The notes under the pieces were generated by a model. It had not been told where the DNA came from, ran no database searches, and worked only from the letters and a program-made list of their open reading frames with translations. 64,000 nt of DNA from positions 62,001 to 126,000 of the forward strand of contig JAJEGJ010000104.1 of NCBI GenBank assembly GCA_022819905.1. The letters are read 5' to 3'. The stretch comes from Alphaproteobacteria bacterium. GTDB taxonomy: Bacteria; Pseudomonadota; Alphaproteobacteria; TMED109. How positions within the stretch are numbered: the first letter of the stretch is position 1; every line of letters begins with the position of its first letter. The position numbers and the translations under genes are program-made. Positions 48,660 to 57,639 of this stretch are shown here, piece after piece.

Positions 48660-49583
48660 CTATTCGCGCTCCCGTTCCTTCTTGGAAACGCTTACATCGA
48701 CCGCCAAAACTCGACGTGGATAGGTCAACTCGTCTACCCCTAGGTTCTCATCGACCGGTTCCAAGAAGCGCCCAAAACGCCTATCCACCTCCTCTGTCGA
48801 AAGCAGTTCATTAACCTCAAACAGAGAATCAAACAGTTCAGTCTCTGTTTTGATCCACTCAGGAACTCGCCGGTGCTGAACCACTTTGTCGTCGCTGACA
48901 CTAGTTTCGGGTGGCAAGAAGGCCAGCAAATCCACTTGCTCCATGGCCCTTTCACAATCGAAAATGCAGCGCCATGGGAGGGCTGATGCAGTCTCATGAA
49001 TCGCCGAAAACTTACGACGACCGCGGAGTTTGATAGCGTGGCGAATGTGCCGGGACGGCACAAAGGTGCACCCGAGCTGCTCGGTGTCGCACCCTTGACA
49101 GCAATGCCAGTAGTGAGTTTGTGGGGGTAGCTGAGCCAAGTAATTGTAAAGCAAATAGAGCGGGATAGCTCCCCACGATCGTGCAAACTTATCCAATTTG
49201 TCGATCTGAGGGATTCCAGACGTGTCTTTGTGGCTGAGCGCGTGATAGCGACCAGTGGGATAGAGCTTTTTCGCTTGGATGGCTAAGCGTCGGCCCGCAC
49301 CACCGGGGTATCTGATGCAAATTAGTAAGTCCGCGCCGGACCACGCCTCGTCTCGTTTCGTCGGGTGGTAGATGCGGAATGCATTGATCCTTTGATGAGG
49401 GATCATATCTAGGACAAGGAGGTCCGTAAGTGTCTCTTCGCCGAGACGTGCCCCGAGAACGTGGGCTCGTTCTAGACGGCGCCATGTCTGCGCGGCAATA
49501 GATTCTGCAGGAGTCATCGGGACTGAACTAATCGGCGTAGTCCCGTTTCGTAAGTTCCTTGGCCTGAAGTCTTCGCTGAGCAA
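48660..49583 (-). CDS. DUF6615 family protein, nuclease-like
   Basis: A 307-residue protein. ARLGEETLTDLLVLDM near residue 45, then TKRDEAWSGADLLI (D85) and GRRLAIQAKKLYP (Q103, K105) match the DUF6615 pattern and form a D...Q-x-K core like that of PD-(D/E)XK nucleases. A cysteine cluster CCQGCDTEQLGC near 160 may bind zinc. It converges on the PGN_0703-like gene with 42 bases between the stops. Function is not established; the setting among restriction genes suggests defence. Confidence 0.65.
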   Translation of the reverse strand: MLSEDFRPRNLRNGTTPISSVPMTPAESIAAQTWRRLERAHVLGARLGEETLTDLLVLDMIPHQRINAFRIYHPTKRDEAWSGADLLICIRYPGGAGRRLAIQAKKLYPTGRYHALSHKDTSGIPQIDKLDKFARSWGAIPLYLLYNYLAQLPPQTHYWHCCQGCDTEQLGCTFVPSRHIRHAIKLRGRRKFSAIHETASALPWRCIFDCERAMEQVDLLAFLPPETSVSDDKVVQHRRVPEWIKTETELFDSLFEVNELLSTEEVDRRFGRFLEPVDENLGVDELTYPRRVLAVDVSVSKKERERE

Positions 49584-49702
49584 ACCACGATTCGTCTGGC
49601 AACCGGCACGTCCTAGTATGCCTTCACGGTCGGAATCACTCCTGACCGAGGCAACAGGCCATCGGGAGAAGGGGGATTATAGAGGTGAGTCACAATCACG
49701 AT

Positions 49703-50122
49703 TTAATCGCAAGGGAACCTTTCTCTTAGTGCAGTTACCACCAAGTTCGGGGCTGGCTGCTCTAGGGGGTCGAGCGAAATCGGATCTTCCTTCCCACTAA
49801 CCCGAAGGAATATCTCTGGAGGTTGACGGCGCAACCAAATTCGCACGACAGCTGCAATGTCCATGGACGTGAGAGTGTCGGGAACGTTTACACAGCGCAG
49901 CAAATGGCCGACCGTTTTCTCTTCGCTCTCTTGGTCGGACGTCGGATTGAACACTTGATAACCGTGAAAGACTCCCCTTACGTACGCGATTGCTTGGTCC
50001 GAGATGGATGGATCGTCCGAGTCGAGCGCACCCAACAGAGCATGCCCATCGGGGTAAGCCAGTGCGGGCGACGCCAATACCAATAGCGCGACAGCCGTCG
50101 CTGCCTGAATCGTTCTAATCAT
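49703..50122 (-). CDS. Rap1a/Tai-like exported protein
   Basis: A 139-residue protein with a clear signal peptide (MIRTIQAATAVALLVLASPALAY). The mature part has AIAYVRGVFHGYQVF, CVNVPDTLTSMDIAAVVRIW, LRRQPPEIF and the final ALRERFPC, which follow the Rap1a/Tai fold pattern with two conserved cysteines. Founding members are periplasmic immunity proteins against type VI secretion amidase effectors, but most homologues are of unknown role. No effector gene is next to it. It is unusual for a restriction-rich island to carry an exported protein. Confidence 0.55.
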   Translation of the reverse strand: MIRTIQAATAVALLVLASPALAYPDGHALLGALDSDDPSISDQAIAYVRGVFHGYQVFNPTSDQESEEKTVGHLLRCVNVPDTLTSMDIAAVVRIWLRRQPPEIFLRVSGKEDPISLDPLEQPAPNLVVTALRERFPCD

Positions 50123-50372
50123 CTGGGCGTGCCTTCAGTCGTCATTGGCCTCCCTTCTACGATGATTCTTCTGGTTGTCAAAAGCGCATTCTGACTCTCG
50201 CTAATAATCCCTAGCAGAAGGCTGCGGCATGCCGGATGGCTACGCGCCGCCAAGTCCACGACTGATGCAAGGATGCGCGTTTGGAGTGTGTCACTGCATT
50301 ACGGCGCTCTACGTGTGGGATAACGCCACAATCCAACGGCATTAGCTGCCGCCCATCGCCTCGACTCATGGC

Positions 50373-52853
50373 TTAGTCGTCAGAGCCTTCTGTCGCCTCG
50401 CTGGATAGTGTAGACACGATGGCGCGCAGTCTCTCGAATTGCTCCTTGATCCACTGCGCGGCCTCGGGCCAGTCGCTGTCATCGTCGCGGTTCCAATTCG
50501 TCTGGACGGAGATCGTCGTGCCATCTGTGCTGTTCTTCTCCAGGTTCCCCCCGAGCACTTGGTCACCCATCTCCTCGCGGATTCGAAAAGAACACGCACG
50601 CATCCGCGCCGCCCTTTGTGCTGACGGCTGGCTCGCTCCTGACCGGATGTAGAGCCGAAGTAGCTCCGGGCCGACGTACATCCCGACCCTGTCGCCCTCC
50701 CCGTTCAAGGGACTCGTCCACTGCGACGTTCCTCGCCAATAGTGCTTCTGCCCCGGAACGCCACCTTCGCGTTCCTTGAAGAGCTTCCAGAACGCTTGGG
50801 TCCGAGTGTTTTCTACGAATTCAACCTTGACAGCGACACCGCAGCGCTCGCCCATCTTCCGGCAGCGCTCGGCGCATCTGGGGTAGTCCTGTCCGTAGGG
50901 GTACAAGACATACTCTTCGTGCCCCGGCACCGCGCGCATGGTAAGCGTGCCGGCCGCGGTATTGGGTGGATACCGGCTGGCCAAATGCACATTCGAACTG
51001 ATGGACTCGCCTGAGAGTCTTTCGGCGTTGGCTGGGTCCTGGCTCAGGAGAGCCGCCGCAACGTTCAGTACCATCTGGCTTGCAGTGCTCTCTGCGCGCC
51101 AGGGATCATCCTCGATCCGCCAGCGGAGTTTGGCTGAAGGCGTCTCGCTTTCGCGTGCGGGTGCCGGCTGCTCGGGCCAGGGCCAACGGTCGAGGGCTTT
51201 GCGTGCGAGAAATCCCGAGCGCCGTTCAAGCGCCTCTTCATTCCATTCCGTTTCGTCCGCGAGGCTTCGCGTAATCCCTATCGAGCTCTTCCGGTATATC
51301 TCCCGCTTCGCAGCGAATGTGCCCGCACCCATCACTGTGTTGGTGACGTCTCCGCTCAGCGTCAGGTTGGGAAGCCGGTCGCGATGGCGCCCGTGAATCT
51401 CCTCCGCGTCATCGCCTAGGGATTCTTTCCACTCGTCCGTGAGCTTCTGCGGAATTACATGCTCGATTGTCAGACGGTCACGGGCCGGCGACTCTTCTCC
51501 ATGCTCGGCTTCCATCAGTTCGCAGAGGACTGCGAACGCCGATAGGGTTGCGCCCCCTCCATAGGCCTTCCGGGTTCGAATTCCCTCCCTGACTTCCTCG
51601 TCTCCTGGCACCCCCACTCGCGTGTTGCGGAGCCGCTGGAGCCTGCCGAGCCAGTAGTCGACATAGTCCTCCCCGGCGCCTGGTCCCGGTCCATGAGCGA
51701 TCTCGGCCGCAGCCTTGTTCATCCCGGCCATCGGGCGCTCGGCCAACCACATGCGGGTCGTCCACGTGCCGATTCCTGCAAGGACCTTCGCGAGTGCTTC
51801 GTTACTCTCCTTGGAATCGCCATCTTCGTTCGCGTCGCTCAGCAATCGCAGTGTCAGGGGCCGGTGCACGTCGATCCGCATTGCGCGCAGATGACGCAGT
51901 TCTCTCTCTACCTTCCGATTGCGATGGTGTTCGCCGGTGCCGGTGATGGTCCCGTAAAGTCCGGCGAGGCGGGCAAGATCACGACAGAGGGTCGGTCGAT
52001 TTCCGGCAAGTCCCTCACGCACCGCCCAGCGTCGCAATCCCTCGTAGGCGCGATCGATGCCTTGGATTTCCCCTGTCCGCCAGCGAAGGACGTCCCGAAG
52101 GAACACATCCGTGGGGTCGGTCGTGTGCTCAGCGCCCAGCGTTCGCTCGATCCGAAGCCAGTAGTTGTCGTGGAGGTCCTGCTGTTCCGCGTCCGGTAGC
52201 CCCATAAGCAGCCAATTCTTGACCTTCTCGCTCTCGGTGAGCGGCCTGCCGGTGGCGTTCAGGCTCTCGAAAATCTGTTGGGGGTCCTCCTTCTGTTCGA
52301 GACCGATGCTGACGACCCGGAGACGCTTGAGGCCCTCGAAGAGGCGCGTCACGTCGTTCCGCGCAACAAGGCGGCGCGCAATTCTCCAGGCTTGGCTCAC
52401 TGCACCTGCACCTGTGGGCGTGCCTTCGAGGCCGAGACGATATTCGTCGTCGTCGCCATGTTGGAGCCTCAGCTTGCGGTGCTTCTCCGGGGGCATGTCG
52501 CGATTCGTCAGTCGAACGTCGCGGATCAGTTGCGCGGTCCATTCACCGCATCGCCCGTCAGGCCCCAACGCTTCGGCAATGCACGCCAAGAGGATGCTGA
52601 CGGTGGTCAGCCGCTGCTGACCGTCAACGACACGGATGGTCCTTACCACGCCGGCCGGTCCCGGCTCCGGGAAGGTGAGGAGCGTGCCGCCATAGTGCGC
52701 TACCTCGGGCCCGGCGACCGCGACGGTAAGAAGATCCTCGACTAGCCTTTCGATGTCGGCCTGCGCCCAGCGGTAGCGACGTTGCCAGCGTGGCACGACG
52801 TACTGGACCTGTCCGTCCAGAAGATTGAGGAAGTCGATGTGTTGAGCATCCAT
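50373..52853 (-). CDS. GmrSD-like DUF262/DUF1524 endonuclease (type IV restriction family)
   Basis: An 826-residue fused protein. The DUF262 (ParB/Srx-fold, NTP-dependent) part has VPRWQRRYRW near residue 20, VVDGQQRLTT at 75-84 and FESLNATGRPLTESEKVKN near 220. The DUF1524 His-Asn-His nuclease part has LTIEHVIPQKL near 463. A C-terminal extension of ~250 residues is unassigned. Characterised GmrSD and BrxU proteins cut modified phage DNA, using nucleotides to drive cleavage. It lies downstream of the type IIG gene on the same strand (gap 133 bases), so the pair could attack unmodified and modified DNA respectively. Confidence 0.85.
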   Translation of the reverse strand: MDAQHIDFLNLLDGQVQYVVPRWQRRYRWAQADIERLVEDLLTVAVAGPEVAHYGGTLLTFPEPGPAGVVRTIRVVDGQQRLTTVSILLACIAEALGPDGRCGEWTAQLIRDVRLTNRDMPPEKHRKLRLQHGDDDEYRLGLEGTPTGAGAVSQAWRIARRLVARNDVTRLFEGLKRLRVVSIGLEQKEDPQQIFESLNATGRPLTESEKVKNWLLMGLPDAEQQDLHDNYWLRIERTLGAEHTTDPTDVFLRDVLRWRTGEIQGIDRAYEGLRRWAVREGLAGNRPTLCRDLARLAGLYGTITGTGEHHRNRKVERELRHLRAMRIDVHRPLTLRLLSDANEDGDSKESNEALAKVLAGIGTWTTRMWLAERPMAGMNKAAAEIAHGPGPGAGEDYVDYWLGRLQRLRNTRVGVPGDEEVREGIRTRKAYGGGATLSAFAVLCELMEAEHGEESPARDRLTIEHVIPQKLTDEWKESLGDDAEEIHGRHRDRLPNLTLSGDVTNTVMGAGTFAAKREIYRKSSIGITRSLADETEWNEEALERRSGFLARKALDRWPWPEQPAPARESETPSAKLRWRIEDDPWRAESTASQMVLNVAAALLSQDPANAERLSGESISSNVHLASRYPPNTAAGTLTMRAVPGHEEYVLYPYGQDYPRCAERCRKMGERCGVAVKVEFVENTRTQAFWKLFKEREGGVPGQKHYWRGTSQWTSPLNGEGDRVGMYVGPELLRLYIRSGASQPSAQRAARMRACSFRIREEMGDQVLGGNLEKNSTDGTTISVQTNWNRDDDSDWPEAAQWIKEQFERLRAIVSTLSSEATEGSDD

Positions 52854-52986
52854 GAGCTTGCTTTCTGCTGGCTACAGCGCGTTCTCGGCGTCCGGTCGAT
52901 AGACGTATCCGGAAAAATCAGTAGCGAAAATCCTAGTCACCTCGGCGCATCTTCGCGTCAATTGTTTACAGGCACGGGGGCCAGAG

Positions 52987-55900
52987 CTACCGGGGAATGA
53001 AGAAACGGCTGCTGCCGTCTTGTCCGTCGACCCCTAGCTGGGCGACGCCGGCGGCGACGAGGGTCTGTAGAGCCTTCTCCACTCCCTTCGTGCGCCGGCC
53101 TGACTTCCTGCCCCGGAAGGCGACGCAAAGAGTTTCTGCCGTCACCGGGCCGGGAGCGTGGCTCAGCATGTCGAGGACGACGCGGATTCTCTCCATTTCG
53201 TCCCTTGGCCAAGCAGGCTTGCCGTCGGCAGATGCCGGCACGACTAGCTGCGTCTGGAACTGCTCTGCATCTTCAGGCGCCTTTACTTTGTGGCCGAGCT
53301 TGGGGATCTGATAGTGGGGTCGCAGCCAGCGCACGATGCCGCGACGCTCCTCCTCCACCCGCTCCCGGTTCAGGGCGACGAGGCGCGTGAGCAGCTCTTC
53401 CTCCGCCTCCGCTTGCTCCGGTGTCTTGTGGAGCGATGGGATCGTTGCTCCCGGCTTGCCCACCAGCGCGGGAATCAGGTCAGCCCAGCCATAAGCCTCG
53501 AACACGGCACGGTCGATGTCGTCGTGGATGTCCTTCAAGACGGAAACCAGTCCTGCCTCGTGGATTTCCTTCTCCTTCGCCGTGAAGAGCGGCACGTCGC
53601 AATCGTTCTCAAGCTCCCGCACCCGCTCGAGCACGTTGTAGAGCAAGGTCATCGTGAGGAACTCGTGCTCCGAGAGCCGTTCCTTGCGAAAGGAGTCGAG
53701 GCGACTTCCAAGCTCCGTAAGCGCGTTTCCCGAGCCATCGGCCCCCACGCGAATGGGAAACGGCATGGGATCGAAGGTACGGGACTTGCTGTAGCGAGGA
53801 TCGTTGCCCATCCCCAACCATCCACCAGCTACGATCGACCAACAGACATTCGCACGAGACGACAGGACAGCAAGCAGGCTTCCTGCGTCCGATCCGATGC
53901 AGACAAGCATGTTGTCTGGCCGGATTTTCGAGTCTAGGAACTGGAAAAATCGGTGCTTCGATGTTTCAGCTGTCGCGATGTAGCGCCCCAGTGGTTGCAG
54001 CACCGGACGTAGTTCACTCCTGACTTTGCCGAAAAGCCACCACTTCTTGGCATATTCCGCCATGTCGACAGATCGACCGACTTTGGCATCTCTCTCCGGT
54101 TTCACTCGTTCGGCGACATGCTGATACACCTTTGGGAAGCGGTCACGCACTTCATTGGCGGTCAGCGGATAGAGGTCGATCACCATGACACCCCGCGGAC
54201 GCTGGGCAATATCGCGACCGTGCCTGTACGGCAGAATATGGTCTTCCAGCCCCGGTGTGGTACCGAGACCAAGCGTGGCGGCCTGTTGCGGGGTTACAAT
54301 GAAGCCCGAACCGTGCAGCTTGACACCGGGGCTGGCTACCAAGTCGTTTGCCATCAGCGGCTTGACCGCCGTGATGTCGGCGCCAATCTTCAGGTTGCCG
54401 TTGATCCTGCCCTCCAACTCCATCAGTTCGACGACCGGAGTGTCGGTGTCCAGGCCGCTTTCGCGCTCCACCGTGGCCAGTGTGCCTTCCATTTCGCCAC
54501 GGGCTGCGACGGTCATAGCAATCCGGACCGCTGCCTTGCCGGCCGCCTTCTGCCAGGGGTGGTCGGGCACGGCGTACACCACGGCCAGCGGCTCCTTTGC
54601 CCGAGCGTGCCGCTCGATGACGCGGCGGGAAAAGGTCTGAGTCACGGAGTTGGTGGTGATGAAGCCAAAGCGGCGAAGCGGGTTGGTCTTCCCCTTCATC
54701 CGCTTGCGCAGCAGGCGGGTCGCCGCCTCGTCCCAGAAGTGCATGACGAAGTCTGCGCCGCCAGGGAGTTTCGGGCGGGCCTTCCAGGCCGCCTCGGCGT
54801 AGCCGTCGCCAAGTTCCAAGCGCATGTCCTTGCCGCCGATGAACGGCGGATTCCCCACGATGAACTCGACCTCCGGCCACGCGGAAGGGCGCGGATTCTC
54901 GTATCGGTAAAGTTCCACCGTGGCGTCGGGATCGGGAATCTCTTCACCAGTGATCGGGTGGAGCTTGGTGGTTACGCCGTCCCAGCGGGAGCGGGGAGCG
55001 CCGTTCTCGTCGCGCAGCACTTCCCGTCCGTCCCAAGCGAGGATCGCGTCCTGCTCCTTGATCGTGCCATAAGCATGGAGGACCGGCTCAGCGATCTGGT
55101 CGGCTTTGACGGTGCGGAGTTGCCACTTGAGGTAGCCGATCCAGAGTACGAGGTCGGCGATGGCAACGGCGCGGGGATTGATCTCCAGTCCATGGAATTG
55201 GCGCGGGCTGACCGTCTCGCCCTCCATCGCTAGGCGCGGCAACAAGTCCGGTTCGCCAAGGTCGTCCAGCACCTCCAGAACTTCGCCTTCCAGCCGCTTC
55301 ATCAGCTCCAGCGAGACATAGAGGAAGTTGCCGGTGCCGCAGGCGGGGTCCAGCACGCGGGTGGCGCAGAGCCGATGGTGAAAATCCTTGATCGCCTGCA
55401 GCGCCGCCTGGTGCTTGCCTTCACCCTCCAACGCATGGGCGCGGGTCAGCGCCTCCTCCCAGTCATCACGGAGCGGCTCGATGATTGTGGGGACGACCAG
55501 CCGCTCGACGTAAGTGCGAGGCGTGTAGTGGGCGCCGAGCTTGGAACGCTCCCTCTTGTCGAGCGCGCGCTCCAACAGCGTGCCGAAAATGGCGGGCTCG
55601 ACGTCACGCCAGTCGCGCGCGGCGGCAGCGTGGAGCTCACGGATATTTTTCTTCTCCAGCGCGATTGCTTTGCGGTTCCTGAACAGGGTGCCGTTGAAGC
55701 GCTTGATCATCGCGTTCAGGTGCGGCGCGTAGCCGCCCTCGTCCATGACCTGCCACAGGCTCTCCAGTGCCGGAGCGAAGTTCCGGGGAGTTTCGACCAT
55801 CTTGCCCAACAGGTCTTCGAACCCCTGTTTCGGCAACAAGCCGACATCCTCTGCAAACATGGTGAAGAGGCAGCGCATGAGGAATTCCGCGACTTCCTTG

Positions 55901-56685
55901 GGGTCGTGCTTGCCTTCAAGGCTGTGGGCAATGTGAGCGAGGCGCTCCGCGATGTCGCGGGTGACCTCCGCGCTGCGTCTGGCTGGATCAAGAGAGTGAG
56001 GGGCGCACCAAATCGCGTGTAGTCGGTCCCGGATGGTCTGGTCGCGCAGATTTTCCAGCGGAATGGAGTAGCCCTCTCGATCCGGGAACTGCGCGTAGTT
56101 CTTCCCCTGGCCGGAGAAGTCGGCGTAGACCTCGATCACGTGGCCCACATCAACGACGAGGATGAAGGGGGGCCATCCGTGCTCCTTTGGCAGCGCGCGG
56201 GCGTAGTCTTCAGCCTGCCTCTTGGCAGCGCGCATTACCTTGTCCCACCGTCTTGTACCGCGAGTGGCCGTGCCGGCCTTGATCTGGGTCGCGTCTTCGG
56301 GGATCAGTTCGGGCCGTTCAGGATCGATCTTCTTCGCCTTGAGTCGCTTGGCTGACTGCTTCGCCTCCATGACGAAGCAATCGCGCTTGTATAGGTCGAC
56401 CCTGCCCGCTGTCGTGCTGCCATCGTCGTGTTTGAAGTCGACGCGGCGCTCGAAGACGTAGTCGTTGCCTTCGCCCTGTTCTTGCGTTGGGTCGGGCCTC
56501 GGCACGCCGAGCACATCGCAGAACTCGTTGGCGAATGTTTGAAAATTCGCTAACTCAGCGCCGCCGGATTGATGCCAGCGACCGATGAATGCGTCGATGG
56601 CCGCGTGGTCGGTGCGGTCATCGCCCGGTGGCGCTGGTGCTTCTTCCGCGTTCACGGCGCCAGAGTAGCCAATACGAACAGTCAC
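52987..56685 (-). CDS. MmeI-like type IIG restriction-modification enzyme
   Basis: A single 1232-residue polypeptide with nuclease and adenine methyltransferase activities expected. The N-terminal nuclease core is GRVDLYKRDCFVMEAKQS (D97, E107, K109). The N6-adenine methyltransferase part has motif I DPACGTGNFLYVSLE near residue 446, preceded by GAHYTPRTYVERLV, and catalytic motif IV IVGNPPF near 609. The rest contains the target-recognition domain and a C-terminal winged-helix-like tail. The size, PD-(D/E)XK head and absence of a separate specificity subunit favour type IIG over type I HsdM. BREX PglX is less likely because no other BREX genes are present. Confidence 0.85.
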   Translation of the reverse strand: MTVRIGYSGAVNAEEAPAPPGDDRTDHAAIDAFIGRWHQSGGAELANFQTFANEFCDVLGVPRPDPTQEQGEGNDYVFERRVDFKHDDGSTTAGRVDLYKRDCFVMEAKQSAKRLKAKKIDPERPELIPEDATQIKAGTATRGTRRWDKVMRAAKRQAEDYARALPKEHGWPPFILVVDVGHVIEVYADFSGQGKNYAQFPDREGYSIPLENLRDQTIRDRLHAIWCAPHSLDPARRSAEVTRDIAERLAHIAHSLEGKHDPKEVAEFLMRCLFTMFAEDVGLLPKQGFEDLLGKMVETPRNFAPALESLWQVMDEGGYAPHLNAMIKRFNGTLFRNRKAIALEKKNIRELHAAAARDWRDVEPAIFGTLLERALDKRERSKLGAHYTPRTYVERLVVPTIIEPLRDDWEEALTRAHALEGEGKHQAALQAIKDFHHRLCATRVLDPACGTGNFLYVSLELMKRLEGEVLEVLDDLGEPDLLPRLAMEGETVSPRQFHGLEINPRAVAIADLVLWIGYLKWQLRTVKADQIAEPVLHAYGTIKEQDAILAWDGREVLRDENGAPRSRWDGVTTKLHPITGEEIPDPDATVELYRYENPRPSAWPEVEFIVGNPPFIGGKDMRLELGDGYAEAAWKARPKLPGGADFVMHFWDEAATRLLRKRMKGKTNPLRRFGFITTNSVTQTFSRRVIERHARAKEPLAVVYAVPDHPWQKAAGKAAVRIAMTVAARGEMEGTLATVERESGLDTDTPVVELMELEGRINGNLKIGADITAVKPLMANDLVASPGVKLHGSGFIVTPQQAATLGLGTTPGLEDHILPYRHGRDIAQRPRGVMVIDLYPLTANEVRDRFPKVYQHVAERVKPERDAKVGRSVDMAEYAKKWWLFGKVRSELRPVLQPLGRYIATAETSKHRFFQFLDSKIRPDNMLVCIGSDAGSLLAVLSSRANVCWSIVAGGWLGMGNDPRYSKSRTFDPMPFPIRVGADGSGNALTELGSRLDSFRKERLSEHEFLTMTLLYNVLERVRELENDCDVPLFTAKEKEIHEAGLVSVLKDIHDDIDRAVFEAYGWADLIPALVGKPGATIPSLHKTPEQAEAEEELLTRLVALNRERVEEERRGIVRWLRPHYQIPKLGHKVKAPEDAEQFQTQLVVPASADGKPAWPRDEMERIRVVLDMLSHAPGPVTAETLCVAFRGRKSGRRTKGVEKALQTLVAAGVAQLGVDGQDGSSRFFIPR

Positions 56686-57031
56686 GTAACCCGTTCTCGC
56701 TGCCTCACCTTGTCCCGCACGTTCGCGTTACGATTCTCGGCCGGTCCATTCACCGCCTCGGCAACGTCTGCAAGAAACCGGGCCCAAATGATTGCCGTGC
56801 GATAGTTGGTTATCGGCGAAAGGCGGACCGCAGTTCGAACATTCCCGTCGCCACCCAAGGGATCTTTGCAGTCGCTCGCCCGCACCAAGGAAATGAACAA
56901 TCCAACCAATATGCGAGCTTGGCCTTTAACCACGGGCAGGGAAACCACGGCAACTAATGTATATAACGTCGTATATGTGAATTCGCGTTGTTGAGATTTC
57001 AATAATAGAAACAATAGGATAAAAGAAGGAA
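56686..57031. other. Right end of the island, AT-rich
   Basis: About 346 bases from the type IIG start to attR. The last 100 bases are AT-rich and carry the 10-mer aaaagaagga (57021-57030) shared with the left end. An open frame of 110 codons on the minus strand (56682-57014) has no recognisable features and probably is not a gene. Confidence 0.45.
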
Positions 57032-57046
57032 GTGGCGGATGGGGCG
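57032..57046. repeat. attR, right 15-bp direct repeat overlapping the tRNA-Ser 3' end
   Basis: gtggcggatggggcg, identical to 28373-28387. It covers the encoded CCA, discriminator and 3' acceptor strand of the tRNA-Ser gene, the usual core for tyrosine-integrase insertion, and leaves the tRNA intact. Confidence 0.85.
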
Positions 57047-57125
57047 GGATTCGAACCCGCGATACGGCTCATCACCGTATACTCCCTTAGCAGGGGAGCG
57101 CCTTCAGCCGCTCGGCCACCCATCC
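57033..57125 (-). tRNA. tRNA-Ser(GCU)
   Basis: Read on the minus strand: acceptor stem GGATGGG (57125-57119), D arm GGCCGAGCGGCTGAAGGC, anticodon stem CTCCC/GGGAG with loop CTGCTAA (anticodon GCT at 57091-57089), a long variable arm TACGGTGATGAGCCGTA as in class II tRNAs, T arm GCGGGTTCGAATCCCGC, 3' acceptor strand, G discriminator and encoded CCA. Length is 93 with CCA. It reads AGC/AGU codons and is the insertion target of the island. Confidence 0.97.
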
Positions 57126-57195
57126 AGCGCCACAGTATGGCATGAACTCGGTCCGAATATGGCGGACTGCTGCTCGTTTTTCCACGCTGCTGAAA

Positions 57196-57639
57196 CTATT
57201 GGCGCGAAACATCGGAGGCCGCTCGCGCCAAGGCATCCGCCCGTTCGTTGCCCGGATCGTTCGTGTGGCCGCGTACCCACTGCCACGTCACGGCATGTCT
57301 TGCTGCCGCCTGCTCAAGTCGCTGCCACAGGTCCTGGTTCTTCACCGGTTTGCCGTTGGCGGTCCGCCAATTCCTTCGACGCCAGTTGTCCATCCATGAC
57401 GTGATGCCATCCATCACGTACCGGCTGTCCGTGACGACTTGAACAGGCGAACCAGGCTCGATTTCCTCGAGGGCGCGGATTGCCGCCATCAACTCCATCC
57501 GATTGTTCGTGGTACTAGGGGCACCACCCGACAACTCCCGGGTACCTGCGGGAGATTCGATCACGACCCCCCAGCCTCCGGGCCCTGGATTGCCGATGCA
57601 GGACCCGTCCGTGTAGACGATCGTCGGTTTTTCGATCAC
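57196..57639 (-). CDS. rnhA: Ribonuclease HI
   Basis: Degrades RNA in RNA-DNA hybrids. I chose the GTG at 57639 (147 residues), which overlaps the thrB stop as GTGA and begins VIEKPTIVYTDGSCIGNPGPGG. The catalytic acidic residues are visible in YTDGSCIGNPG (Asp), NRMELMAAIRALE (Glu), VVTDSRYVMDGITSW (Asp) and the final Asp in GNERADALAR. The frame continues 54 codons upstream inside thrB with no conservation. thrB-rnhA is a common alphaproteobacterial pair. Confidence 0.95.
   Translation of the reverse strand: MIEKPTIVYTDGSCIGNPGPGGWGVVIESPAGTRELSGGAPSTTNNRMELMAAIRALEEIEPGSPVQVVTDSRYVMDGITSWMDNWRRRNWRTANGKPVKNQDLWQRLEQAAARHAVTWQWVRGHTNDPGNERADALARAASDVSRQ

Larger units (their letters stand above)
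28373..57046. mobile_element. Defence-rich integrative and mobilizable island in tRNA-Ser(GCU)
   Basis: A 28.7 kb segment bounded by the 15-bp direct repeat, with a tyrosine integrase (now broken), an AlpA-like regulator and a MobF relaxase at the left end, and restriction or anti-phage genes through the rest. Removing one repeat copy and the DNA between would join the dehydratase gene to the tRNA-Ser, rnhA and thrB region, which is ordinary core. Both ends are AT-rich compared with the surrounding core (28388-28560 and 56930-57030). No coupling protein or type IV secretion genes are visible, so transfer would need a helper. The integrase is at the end away from the tRNA gene, opposite to the usual P4-type layout. 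Confidence 0.85.

Noticed and set aside
50373-56685. BREX system
   Set aside because: The large methyltransferase resembles PglX and the DUF262 protein resembles BrxU, but no brxA, brxB, brxC, pglZ or brxL-like gene is present, and the methyltransferase has its own nuclease core.
56682-57014. A 110-codon minus-strand gene at the island's right end
   Set aside because: The peptide has no recognisable domain, overlaps the start of the type IIG gene and runs into the AT-rich att flank.
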